From Sphingomonadales bacterium (GTDB lineage Bacteria > Bacteroidota > Bacteroidia > UBA7662): DNA of 7,642 nt. A program made the translations under genes and the position numbers. Below the pieces are notes generated by a model that was given only the letters and a program-made list of their open reading frames with translations, had not been told where the DNA came from and did no database searches. The stretch covers positions 1 through 7,642 of the forward strand of contig VHBD01000061.1 of NCBI GenBank assembly GCA_016872125.1, written 5' to 3'. This document shows, one piece after another, positions 1-6,755 of the stretch. The first letter of the stretch is position 1; each line of letters opens with the position of its first letter.

Positions 1-1240
1 GGGATATACGAACCCCTGCCGCCGGGATGACCTCGTAGAGGGTCACGGTTGGGCCCACCGTGGCCTTGATTTTGTCAATTTCGATGCCGTACTGTTTGAG
101 TGTGACCACAATCTGGTCTTTGTTGGCCTCCAGTTCAGTCGGATTAATTTGAAGTTTACCTTGGGCATGCTCCGCCAACAAATCCAAGGTTGGGTAACGG
201 TAACCCGACAAATCAAGTTTGTGGTCATAAAGTTCACTCTCGCTCAAAGCGACCGTATGAGCGTCTGCGATGACCTCTTCCTGATCCGGCAATGCCACTT
301 CCATATCCCCGATTTTGCCTGTCTTGACCCAATCGGCATCGCTTTCCTCCGTCAACACCGGTCCTGAATTCCCTTGTTCCAACGTCATCTCCAACGAATG
401 CACCTCCATGGGGGGATCGACTTCGGCTTCCAACTCCTCATGGAGACCATCAAGCTCCGCTGCCTCGACCTGCTCCGGTAATTCTTCTGGATTCAGTAGT
501 TCTTCGGAAATGGAAGGACCTGTCAAATCGGGGGGAGGTGTAGCCTTCTTCCATTCGGGCCATTGAAGGCGTTTCTCCGATCGAATGAGGTACCAAGCAA
601 ACCAATACCCGGCCAAGGACAAACCCGCACCGATCCGTCCGACGAATCCACAAATCCAATCCGCAACAAAATTCCCAAAGGCACCACCCCAAGGAAAGGC
701 CTGTGGCCAAACGACTTGCAAGAAAAAGGAAAATGTTACAGAAAGTACTGAGGCCATCCACAAGGCCTCTACACCTCTGGAAAGTAAATTAACTTTGAAT
801 TCGGTGAACAAACATTTAAGACCCAGAAGCAAAACCCAAAACCACAGCAACAAAACACTTACCCCCCAACCTCGGTACACGGTCCAATGCCCCAAAAAAG
901 CACCGAATCTGCCCAACCAATTCGCCGCCTCTTGATCGTTTTGGAACAGATGAAGCCAGGACCGATCATGAAATAAGCTCTGGTCTTCCTTCCAGGTCAT
1001 TGCGTAGGATGCCAAGCCCAAAATCCATGCCGCAGCGATCACCAGGACCAAGGTCCCGGTACCGGTGAGCAAGGTGGGGTTTTCCCAAAAACGCCAATTT
1101 TCTCCGTTGGACTGCTCCACTTTTCCCTTACCTGACCGAGGGTCTGAGGTTTTTTGGGGGCCTGAACCGGATGAGCCGGCGTCAGACTTTACCGATTTTT
1201 GACCAGAAGGGGGGGTTGATCGTAGGATATTGGGAGGCAC
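1..1240 (-). CDS. ftsK: DNA translocase FtsK, N-terminal part (3' end beyond the left edge)
   Basis: FtsK is anchored at the division septum and pumps DNA to finish chromosome segregation. One open frame runs from about 1330 to the left edge without a stop. Numbering from GTG at 1238-1240, residues 1-53 are a Ser/Gly/Pro/Lys-rich tail. Four hydrophobic segments follow at about 57-80, 118-141, 159-178 and 190-216, with the family-typical DQS (86-88) and NWLGRFGAFL (107-116) in the first periplasmic loop. An acidic, Pro- and Glu-rich linker covers about 230-335. The motor region then begins with LSGYRYPTLDLL and ends at the edge in TVGPTVTLYEVIPAAGVRIS, a hallmark of FtsK/SpoIIIE. The Walker A and B motifs and the gamma domain lie outside. 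There is no ATG in frame before the first membrane segment, so the start is GTG at 1240, TTG at 1246 or GTG at 1118-1120. The gene follows the QC-like gene closely on the same strand. Confidence 0.93.
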   Translation of the reverse strand, partial: MPPNILRSTPPSGQKSVKSDAGSSGSGPQKTSDPRSGKGKVEQSNGENWRFWENPTLLTGTGTLVLVIAAAWILGLASYAMTWKEDQSLFHDRSWLHLFQNDQEAANWLGRFGAFLGHWTVYRGWGVSVLLLWFWVLLLGLKCLFTEFKVNLLSRGVEALWMASVLSVTFSFFLQVVWPQAFPWGGAFGNFVADWICGFVGRIGAGLSLAGYWFAWYLIRSEKRLQWPEWKKATPPPDLTGPSISEELLNPEELPEQVEAAELDGLHEELEAEVDPPMEVHSLEMTLEQGNSGPVLTEESDADWVKTGKIGDMEVALPDQEEVIADAHTVALSESELYDHKLDLSGYRYPTLDLLAEHAQGKLQINPTELEANKDQIVVTLKQYGIEIDKIKATVGPTVTLYEVIPAAGVRIS

Positions 1241-1243
1241 CCC

Positions 1244-1251
1244 CAAAAATA
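1244..1251 (-). promoter_or_regulatory. Candidate Bacteroidota -7 promoter box at the ftsK start
   Basis: The same TATTTTTG octamer occurs in the 20-base gap after the QC-like gene, preceded by GGCT as in the cysS gap is preceded by GGC. It ends only three bases before the GTG at 1240. If it is a working promoter, transcription would begin at about 1237 and translation would have to use a later start such as the GTG at 1118-1120. If the GTG at 1240 is used, the mRNA must come from upstream and this box is either chance or a second promoter. Confidence 0.25.
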
Positions 1252-1260
1252 AGCCGAGAA

Positions 1261-2280
1261 TTACCGGTACAATACCTGCAGCAAGGTCTGACCGACTGCT
1301 TGAAGGGTGCGCTTCGAGACAACATCCACCTTATCGGCCCGGGTATGCCAATGGGGCGGAAATCCTGTAGAACCCTCCGAGCGTAAATCAATGATATCCA
1401 CCATGGGAATGCCCGCGATGGTATTAACGTAATAATGGTCGTCCGTCACCGGCTGGCAAGGCACGGAAACAAATAAATCTCCATACCCAAGGGCCTGGGC
1501 TTGCTGCCATATTTGTCGGGTCCAATCCGGGGCAAATTGAAGGGAATGCCCCTCCCAGCAAAACCGAGCATCCCCCGCCCCTACCATATCCAACAAAATC
1601 CCCTTAGAGGCCCTGTAGCCCGAAACATGCGGGTGCTTGGACCAATACTGAGCCCCTATGCCATACGAGTCCCTTACCTCCGATACTCCGTAATCCTCCA
1701 AATCAAAAAAGACCAAGTCTATCCCCATATCCGTGGGCAATGAATCTAGATGCCGGCTCAGTTCCAACAAAACCGCCACTCCCGAAGCACCATCGTTCGC
1801 GCCATCAAAGGTTGATTTGGGCGCTGAAGGATCCATGTCGGCCATGGGGCGAGTATCCCAGTGGGCCGCAAGGACGATACGTCTTTCGGCCATTGGATGC
1901 AGGGAGGCGATCAGATTACGGAGCTCAAAAGTCTTCCCATCGTGCATGGTCAAGCGATCTTTTTGCTCGGTGACTTGAAGGCCGCGCGATTTTAATTTTT
2001 GAACCATCCAATCCCCACAAGCCTGATGAGCCTTGGTACCCGGAATGCGGGGGCCAAAGGCGACCTGCCTCTCCACCCAAGCCATGGCCGAATCCCCCTG
2101 AAACTGAGGAACCGAAACCAAAAAAGTTTCGTTCAAAAGCGACGGTGATTCCGAATCGTTGGCCTTCTCCTCCCAACGGCAACTTTGCAGAGGGGCAATG
2201 CCCACGAGAACAAATGCCAAGAGTACTCCATGCGCCGCTCTTCCGAAGAATGCTACAGGCTTCAAAACAAAAATTTTCAT
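1261..2280 (-). CDS. M28-family / glutaminyl-peptide cyclotransferase-like lipoprotein
   Basis: This is probably a bacterial zinc-dependent glutaminyl cyclase, which converts N-terminal Gln of exported proteins into pyroglutamate, or less likely an M28 aminopeptidase. The 339-residue protein starts with a short basic region, a hydrophobic stretch (18-30) and the lipobox LQSC, making Cys34 the predicted lipid-bearing residue after signal peptidase II cleavage. The catalytic domain shows AHWDTRPMAD (139-148), DGANDGASGVAVLLEL (159-174) with Asp163 as a likely zinc ligand, FFDLEDYG (191-198) with Glu195 as a likely general acid/base and Asp196 as a likely zinc ligand, TDDHYYVN (279-286) and PPHWHTRADK (308-317) with His312 as a likely ligand. 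GIGAQYW (207-213) resembles the conserved segment of Bacteroidota QC proteins. It should act in the periplasm, attached to a membrane. It begins 37 bases after cysS and ends 20 bases before the proposed ftsK start. Family placement is firm; cyclase versus peptidase is a judgement. Confidence 0.87.
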   Translation of the reverse strand: MKIFVLKPVAFFGRAAHGVLLAFVLVGIAPLQSCRWEEKANDSESPSLLNETFLVSVPQFQGDSAMAWVERQVAFGPRIPGTKAHQACGDWMVQKLKSRGLQVTEQKDRLTMHDGKTFELRNLIASLHPMAERRIVLAAHWDTRPMADMDPSAPKSTFDGANDGASGVAVLLELSRHLDSLPTDMGIDLVFFDLEDYGVSEVRDSYGIGAQYWSKHPHVSGYRASKGILLDMVGAGDARFCWEGHSLQFAPDWTRQIWQQAQALGYGDLFVSVPCQPVTDDHYYVNTIAGIPMVDIIDLRSEGSTGFPPHWHTRADKVDVVSKRTLQAVGQTLLQVLYR

Positions 2281-2317
2281 GAATCAAGTTAACACGATGT
2301 TACCGTTTCGGCTGCCA

Positions 2318-3910
2318 TCAACCCAAGGACCAGCGACTGCCTTCCTTGTCGTCCATCACCTTGATTCCGGCTTCGTTTAGCGCGTTCCGAATGAAATCGC
2401 TTTGAGCCCAATTCTTGGAGTCTTTGGCTTGTTGCCTCAAATCCAAGATCAACTTCATTGCGTTTTCCAAAGCAGGGCTTAAAGAGGCATCTTTACCGGA
2501 ATCCGACAAATTGAAGCCCAAGATATCGGTCATGTAAGCCTTGATCTTCCCAACGAGGTCCTTCCAATCGGCTGCAGTCACCATAATTTTCCCTGATTTC
2601 ACAGACTGAAATTCATTCAACAATTCATACCCCAAGGCAATCAAGATGGGGGTGTTCAGGTCGTCGTTCAACGCAGCCTGCGCTTTGGCTTCAAAGGCGT
2701 TAGCGCTCAGTATGCTGTCTGAGTTAACGGCAGGCTCCTTCCCTGCCCCCGCAAGGGCATGGTTATACAACGCCGATGGGGGAGGCGTGTAGGCAATTAA
2801 CTCTTGAAGGCCTTGGATCCAACGTTTATAACCTTTGGCAGAAGCAGCAAGAGCCCCATCACTGAAATCCAAAGTGCTGCGGTATTGGGCTTGAAGGATA
2901 AAGAAGCGAATGCTCATGGGGTCATACGCCTGGCTGAGCAAAGAATGGGTTCCTTCAAACAAATCACTCAAATTAATAAAGTTCCCCAACGACTTGCCCA
3001 TCTTCTGACCATTAATGGTCACCATGTTGTTATGCATCCAGTATCGGCATGGGGCGCAGTCGTGGCAAGCTGTCGTTTGAGCCATTTCGCTTTCGTGATG
3101 CGGAAAAAGCAAGTCCATGCCGCCTCCATGAATATCAAAAGGCGCATCCAAATACTTGACCCCCATTGCCGAACATTCAATATGCCATCCCGGGAATCCC
3201 AGCCCCCATGGCGAATTCCAGCGCATGATGTGTTGGGGTTCCGCATTTTTCCACAAGGCAAAATCTTCGGGCTTACGTTTCTCGGACTGACCCGCCAAGA
3301 CCCTGCGTTCGTTCCCTGCTCCGGCAACCAGTTCATCCACCACCCTCCCCGACAAGTCACCGTAAGGATACTTGGCGCGGTAGGCTTCCAGATCAAAGTA
3401 AACAGAACCGTTGGACTCGTATGCAAAACCTTTACGAATAAGCATCTCGATCATTTCGATTTGTTCCGGGATATGCCCAGAGGCCCTGGGTTCTATCGAA
3501 GGTGGCTGATTGCCTAACAAATCCATAGCTTTGTGAAATGCGAGGGTATAAAGTTGAACCAATTCCATGGGCTCCAACTTCTCCAACCTGGCTCTACGAG
3601 CGATTTTGTCTTCTCCTTCATCAGCATCATCCACCAAATGCCCAACATCGGTGATGTTACGGACATAACGAACCTTGTAGCCCAAATGCCTCAGGTACCT
3701 GCTCAACACATCAAAGGTTACATAGGGCCGCGCATGGCCCAAATGAGGTGGACCGTAAACGGTAGGGCCGCAAACGTACATCCCTACATGCGGAGCATTC
3801 ATGGCCACAAAGGGCTCTTTGGTTCTACTCAGGGTATTGTAGAGATGTAAATCCCCCTTGTCCGGGGAAATTCCCTTGGCTAATGTTTCAGAAGATGTAG
3901 ATGGATTCAT
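2318..3910 (-). CDS. cysS: Cysteinyl-tRNA synthetase (EC 6.1.1.16)
   Basis: This class I aminoacyl-tRNA synthetase charges tRNA-Cys with cysteine using ATP in the cytoplasm. The 530-residue protein is complete. It has MYVCGPTVYG (44-53), the HIGH signature as HLGH (56-59), GWHIECSAMG (241-250), GGGMDLLFPHHESEMAQ (262-278) and the KMSKS signature as KMGKS (303-307). Cys47, Cys246, His271 and Glu275 sit at the positions of the zinc site that selects cysteine in the E. coli enzyme. The C-terminal helical domain ends in DKEGSRWSLG, a normal CysRS end. A cluster CHDCAPC (282-288) lies between the zinc site and YWMHNNM. The protein is longer than the roughly 460-residue E. coli enzyme, partly through a tail of about 20 residues before the catalytic fold. 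ATG at 3908-3910 is the start; 29 bases separate it from the EEP stop, and a candidate promoter lies there. Confidence 0.97.
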   Translation of the reverse strand: MNPSTSSETLAKGISPDKGDLHLYNTLSRTKEPFVAMNAPHVGMYVCGPTVYGPPHLGHARPYVTFDVLSRYLRHLGYKVRYVRNITDVGHLVDDADEGEDKIARRARLEKLEPMELVQLYTLAFHKAMDLLGNQPPSIEPRASGHIPEQIEMIEMLIRKGFAYESNGSVYFDLEAYRAKYPYGDLSGRVVDELVAGAGNERRVLAGQSEKRKPEDFALWKNAEPQHIMRWNSPWGLGFPGWHIECSAMGVKYLDAPFDIHGGGMDLLFPHHESEMAQTTACHDCAPCRYWMHNNMVTINGQKMGKSLGNFINLSDLFEGTHSLLSQAYDPMSIRFFILQAQYRSTLDFSDGALAASAKGYKRWIQGLQELIAYTPPPSALYNHALAGAGKEPAVNSDSILSANAFEAKAQAALNDDLNTPILIALGYELLNEFQSVKSGKIMVTAADWKDLVGKIKAYMTDILGFNLSDSGKDASLSPALENAMKLILDLRQQAKDSKNWAQSDFIRNALNEAGIKVMDDKEGSRWSLG

Positions 3911-3926
3911 GGTTGGTCAACGAAGG

Positions 3927-3934
3927 CAAAAATA
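3927..3934 (-). promoter_or_regulatory. Candidate Bacteroidota -7 promoter box before cysS
   Basis: On the minus strand the 29-base gap between the EEP stop and the cysS ATG contains TATTTTTG, an exact match to the Bacteroidota -7 consensus TAnnTTTG. It ends 16 bases before the ATG, so transcription would begin close to the start codon. A TTG that could serve as the -33 element lies at 3960-3962, but its spacing of 25 bases is longer than the usual range of about 19 to 23. The match is short and could be chance. Confidence 0.3.
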
Positions 3935-3939
3935 GCCAT

Positions 3940-5208
3940 TTATCGACCCAGCACCGCCACAACCGGATAGTGATCAGAATAACCAAACCGAACAAGCTCA
4001 TGCGATAGCACATGGAATCGTGGGTCTACCATTACATGGTCTATTCGAAAACTCGGAAATGTCCGGGCATAGGTGTTGCCCATGCCTTGGCCCTTGCTTT
4101 CAAAACTATCCTTCAACCTTTGCTGAATGCGTTTGACCGCAAAAGAATAGGGCAAATCATTAAAGTCCCCGGTGACTAACAAAGGATAGGGAGATTCATC
4201 CATAAATGCTCTGATCAAGTCCGATTGCTCGGCGCGGAGTCTAGCACTGAAGGCGATTTTACGGAGTATGCCTTTGATAGTCCTTTGAGAACTATCGCTC
4301 TTCAATTCCAAGGCCTGTACAGGGCTTAGTTCCGGAGGAGAAATTTGATTGGAAGCCAGATGCAGATTCACCCAACGGAGGGTATCCTTGGCCATGAGAA
4401 TATCAGCCCACATCATCCCCCCGTTATGGCTGGGTTCACCAAGGTTCTGATACCCGTGATCCAACACAGGCCATCGGGTCAGCATCACCATACCACTTAC
4501 CCACTTCAGCATTTCGAGCGATTCATCATCGCTTCCCTTCCCTTGATTACGGAAAAGTTGGGAATGAAATGGTATCGAAGCATCCAAGAAGGTTCGAAAA
4601 GATCGCCGCTTCGCATCTTGACCCAGCAACGTATATCCCTGCAATCCAGGATGAAGCCTTAAACTTCTTAATAGATCCGACTTACTTGGCTCCCAACTGA
4701 CAAAGTCCTGCAAACCAACCAAATCCGGCTGTACTGCGTCCAACAGTTTGATAAGAAAATCCCTTGAAGAAGAAAAGGACTTGGACGTTACTGAGGAAGG
4801 GTCCTGAAGCTTGAACGTTCCCACATTGTACGAAATTACTTTCCAGTTTCGATTTGAATCAAAAGGTACCTTTTGCAAATCACCTTGAACCAAAGCGAGC
4901 GTATAAGGGGTAGATTGAGAGGGCCATTGCCATTGCCACCATACAGAATGTACCTTCCAACCCAGGGCGATAATCACCACCGAAATCCAGAATCGAACAT
5001 TTCCGCGAATCATCCACAACACTGAGCAAATTATAAGTCCTGCCAGCAAGGGATAATACAAGAAGCCCACCAAGGCCAAAGGAGCCAACCATCGCGGGTC
5101 CAGCCAAGGGATTGCATAGACTCCCAGCATCCCCAAGGCCAAAAGGAGATTTATTCCTGCGAGGGTTGTGCGCAGGCCTCTCCAAAGAAAATCAAAGCGG
5201 GTTTTCAT
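3940..5208 (-). CDS. Membrane-anchored endonuclease/exonuclease/phosphatase (EEP) family protein
   Basis: This is a metal-dependent phosphoesterase of the DNase I-like EEP superfamily, 422 residues from the chosen start. The N-terminus carries three hydrophobic segments at about 14-36, 40-67 and 72-91, followed by the catalytic domain from about 122 to the end. Motifs in order are WKVISYNVGTF (Asn128), DLVGLQDF (Gln167-Asp168), WVNLHLAS (His283), LLVTGDFNDLP (Asp348 and Asn350), FRIDHVMVD (Asp390-His391) and YSDHYPV (Asp412-His413). The usual metal-binding Glu of the LQE motif is Asp168 (codon GAC at 4705-4707). The ATG at 5206-5208 is preferred because it makes a 4-base ATGA overlap with the stop of rhomboid 2; an in-frame ATG at 5230-5232 would add eight residues. 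The catalytic domain should lie on one side of the inner membrane, but the side is not certain. The substrate (nucleic acid, phospholipid or phosphoinositide-like) cannot be told from sequence. Confidence 0.88.
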   Translation of the reverse strand: MKTRFDFLWRGLRTTLAGINLLLALGMLGVYAIPWLDPRWLAPLALVGFLYYPLLAGLIICSVLWMIRGNVRFWISVVIIALGWKVHSVWWQWQWPSQSTPYTLALVQGDLQKVPFDSNRNWKVISYNVGTFKLQDPSSVTSKSFSSSRDFLIKLLDAVQPDLVGLQDFVSWEPSKSDLLRSLRLHPGLQGYTLLGQDAKRRSFRTFLDASIPFHSQLFRNQGKGSDDESLEMLKWVSGMVMLTRWPVLDHGYQNLGEPSHNGGMMWADILMAKDTLRWVNLHLASNQISPPELSPVQALELKSDSSQRTIKGILRKIAFSARLRAEQSDLIRAFMDESPYPLLVTGDFNDLPYSFAVKRIQQRLKDSFESKGQGMGNTYARTFPSFRIDHVMVDPRFHVLSHELVRFGYSDHYPVVAVLGR

Positions 5209-6035
5209 GAACGATGATGCTGATCGAGCCATTGCTTCTCGCTAGCTTTCAAGGAAGAAAATCCGCTTTTGGAAATTTTATCCAACAAGCGATCGGTTTC
5301 GGATTGGATGGAGTGGGGGTTCTTGGTGTCCTGTCTCTTGGAGGGAGTGGCGGAGCTTAAGCCCCATGGAGGAAAACGCAATGCTCCCTGCAAATGGCGC
5401 AAATAACCAATACCCCACAAAGCACCGCCAAGATGAGCCCAATGTCCGCCTGAATTGGCCGAAAACAAACCCACTCCATCGTACAGCAACATCGCAATCC
5501 CCAACCAACGCAAGCGAATTGGTAAGATCCCAAACAGTCTTACCTCAAAGTCAGGAGCCAACAAAACCGAAGCCCAGAAAAAAGCCATCACCGCAGCAGA
5601 AGCCCCAATCAAAGGAGGTACGGCCGCGAATTGTTCAAGACCCCAGCCGGTCCAAAAACCAGACAAACCTGTTCCCAACCAGAACAACAAGGCCCCAACC
5701 AAGGCGCCCCCTCCGTAGAACCGCAAAATCACACTTGGCCCCAGAAAACTAACTAAAAAATGAGCTGCCCAATACAGCAAAAGCATATTCCACAACAAAT
5801 GCCAGAAACCTTGATGGGTCAACGCATAGGTCAACAAGGTCCACGGTTTCCAAAGACTCTCAAGGGGGTTAGGCGGTAACGCCAACCAATTCAGGATGGA
5901 GGCCCTTAATCCAAACCAAGAAGAACCCCACAGCAAAATAAAAACTAACCCGTTGAAGACCAACAAATGCTCAATGCGACCCCATCGATTCCATTGATCA
6001 CGCACATCAATCATCAGCTTGGATGCTTGGTTCAT
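5205..6035 (-). CDS. Rhomboid-family protein 2 with C-terminal cytosolic tail
   Basis: This is a second, diverged rhomboid of 276 residues starting 15 bases after the first. It has HQGFWHLLWNM (74-84), the serine box GASA (144-147) with Ser146, and HWAHLGG (198-204) with His201, so the Ser-His dyad is intact while the last Gly of the GxSG box is Ala. About six hydrophobic segments occupy residues 24-212. After them comes a hydrophilic linker (about 222-245) and a short conserved-looking end, DRLLDKISKSGFSSLKASEK (248-267). I recognise this as the small C-terminal module (DUF6576-like) found on one rhomboid of the Bacteroidota pair. The ATG at 6033-6035 is taken as the start; Met8 (codon at 6012-6014) is an alternative. 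The stop TGA at 5205-5207 overlaps the next start in an ATGA. It is probably an active protease, but the Ala in the serine box leaves some doubt. Confidence 0.9.
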   Translation of the reverse strand: MNQASKLMIDVRDQWNRWGRIEHLLVFNGLVFILLWGSSWFGLRASILNWLALPPNPLESLWKPWTLLTYALTHQGFWHLLWNMLLLYWAAHFLVSFLGPSVILRFYGGGALVGALLFWLGTGLSGFWTGWGLEQFAAVPPLIGASAAVMAFFWASVLLAPDFEVRLFGILPIRLRWLGIAMLLYDGVGLFSANSGGHWAHLGGALWGIGYLRHLQGALRFPPWGLSSATPSKRQDTKNPHSIQSETDRLLDKISKSGFSSLKASEKQWLDQHHRS

Positions 6036-6050
6036 CGAGGCAGGGGGTGC

Positions 6051-6755
6051 TTATCGGCCAAACCAACGAACCATCGCAAAGCCGAAGAGCATACCACCCA
6101 GGTGTGCAAAATGGGCCACATTGTCGGTAGGATTGGCCTGTACGACGGCCAACAATTCAAAACCCACGTACATCATAGCCAGGTATTTGGCTTTGACCGG
6201 AACAAAGAAGAAAAGATAGAGGTAATTGTTAGGAAACATGGTGGCAAAGGCGATCCATATGCCGGCAACCGCACCGCTTGCGCCAATGATATTGGGTCCG
6301 CTCAACAAATCTTCTTTGCGACTTTCCAAATCCAACAAGATCTCTGCATTAGCCATTTTTATTTGATCCTCGATCCATAACAATTCCGGTCGTATATCCA
6401 TCAGGAAAACGACCAAGTAATGCAGAAAAGCAGCGCCGACCCCTGCCACCAAATAAAAAATCAGAAAACGGGAGGAGCCCCACACATTCTCTAGAATACT
6501 CCCGAACATCCAAAAGGAGAACATATTGAACAACAAATGCTCAAAATTACCATGCATGAACAAGTGTGTCAAGGGCTGCCAAAAGGAGTACGCTTTGGAA
6601 CCGGGTAAATGCATGCCCAAAACCTCAATCAAGTCCAACCCAAGGCTAGTCTGTAACACATAAGTTCCCAGAAAACAGAGGCCGTTGATGATAACCATGT
6701 TTTTGACCACCGGAGGAAGGAATTCAAACCTTCCCGGGCTAATTTGATTGCTCAT
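6051..6755 (-). CDS. Rhomboid-family intramembrane serine protease 1
   Basis: This is a predicted polytopic inner-membrane protease of 234 residues that would cut transmembrane helices of client proteins; the substrate is unknown. The rhomboid landmarks are present: HGNFEHLLFNM (68-78), with the histidines and Asn that precede and stabilise the active site; WGSSRF (92-97); the serine box GASG (158-161) with Ser160 as nucleophile; and AHFAHLGG (214-221) with His218 as the second member of the dyad. About six hydrophobic segments are seen, and a charged loop at about 120-153 separates the third segment from the serine helix. The N-terminal PPVVKNMVIIN is typical of Bacteroidota rhomboids and supports the ATG at 6753-6755. 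The gene overlaps the end of mutL by 17 bases, so its translation may be coupled to mutL. Fold and active site are clear; the physiological role is not. Confidence 0.93.
   Translation of the reverse strand: MSNQISPGRFEFLPPVVKNMVIINGLCFLGTYVLQTSLGLDLIEVLGMHLPGSKAYSFWQPLTHLFMHGNFEHLLFNMFSFWMFGSILENVWGSSRFLIFYLVAGVGAAFLHYLVVFLMDIRPELLWIEDQIKMANAEILLDLESRKEDLLSGPNIIGASGAVAGIWIAFATMFPNNYLYLFFFVPVKAKYLAMMYVGFELLAVVQANPTDNVAHFAHLGGMLFGFAMVRWFGR

Noticed and set aside
450..761. A 103-codon minus-strand frame and several plus-strand frames over 1-1200.
   Set aside because: They are shadows of ftsK, whose frame is open over the whole stretch and carries the four membrane segments and the FtsK motifs.
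2290..2302. A short inverted repeat TAACA-CGA-TGTTA in the cysS to QC-like gap.
   Set aside because: Five-base arms with a three-base loop and no following T run are too weak to call a terminator or an operator.
3019..3426. A 135-codon minus-strand frame inside cysS.
   Set aside because: It is a shifted frame of cysS with Trp-rich, domain-free sequence; the CysRS frame across the same bases carries the zinc site and is continuous.
2804..3517. A 237-codon open frame on the plus strand, antisense to cysS.
   Set aside because: It lies fully opposite the conserved catalytic part of CysRS, shows no recognisable motif, and its length is explained by the codon usage of the sense gene.
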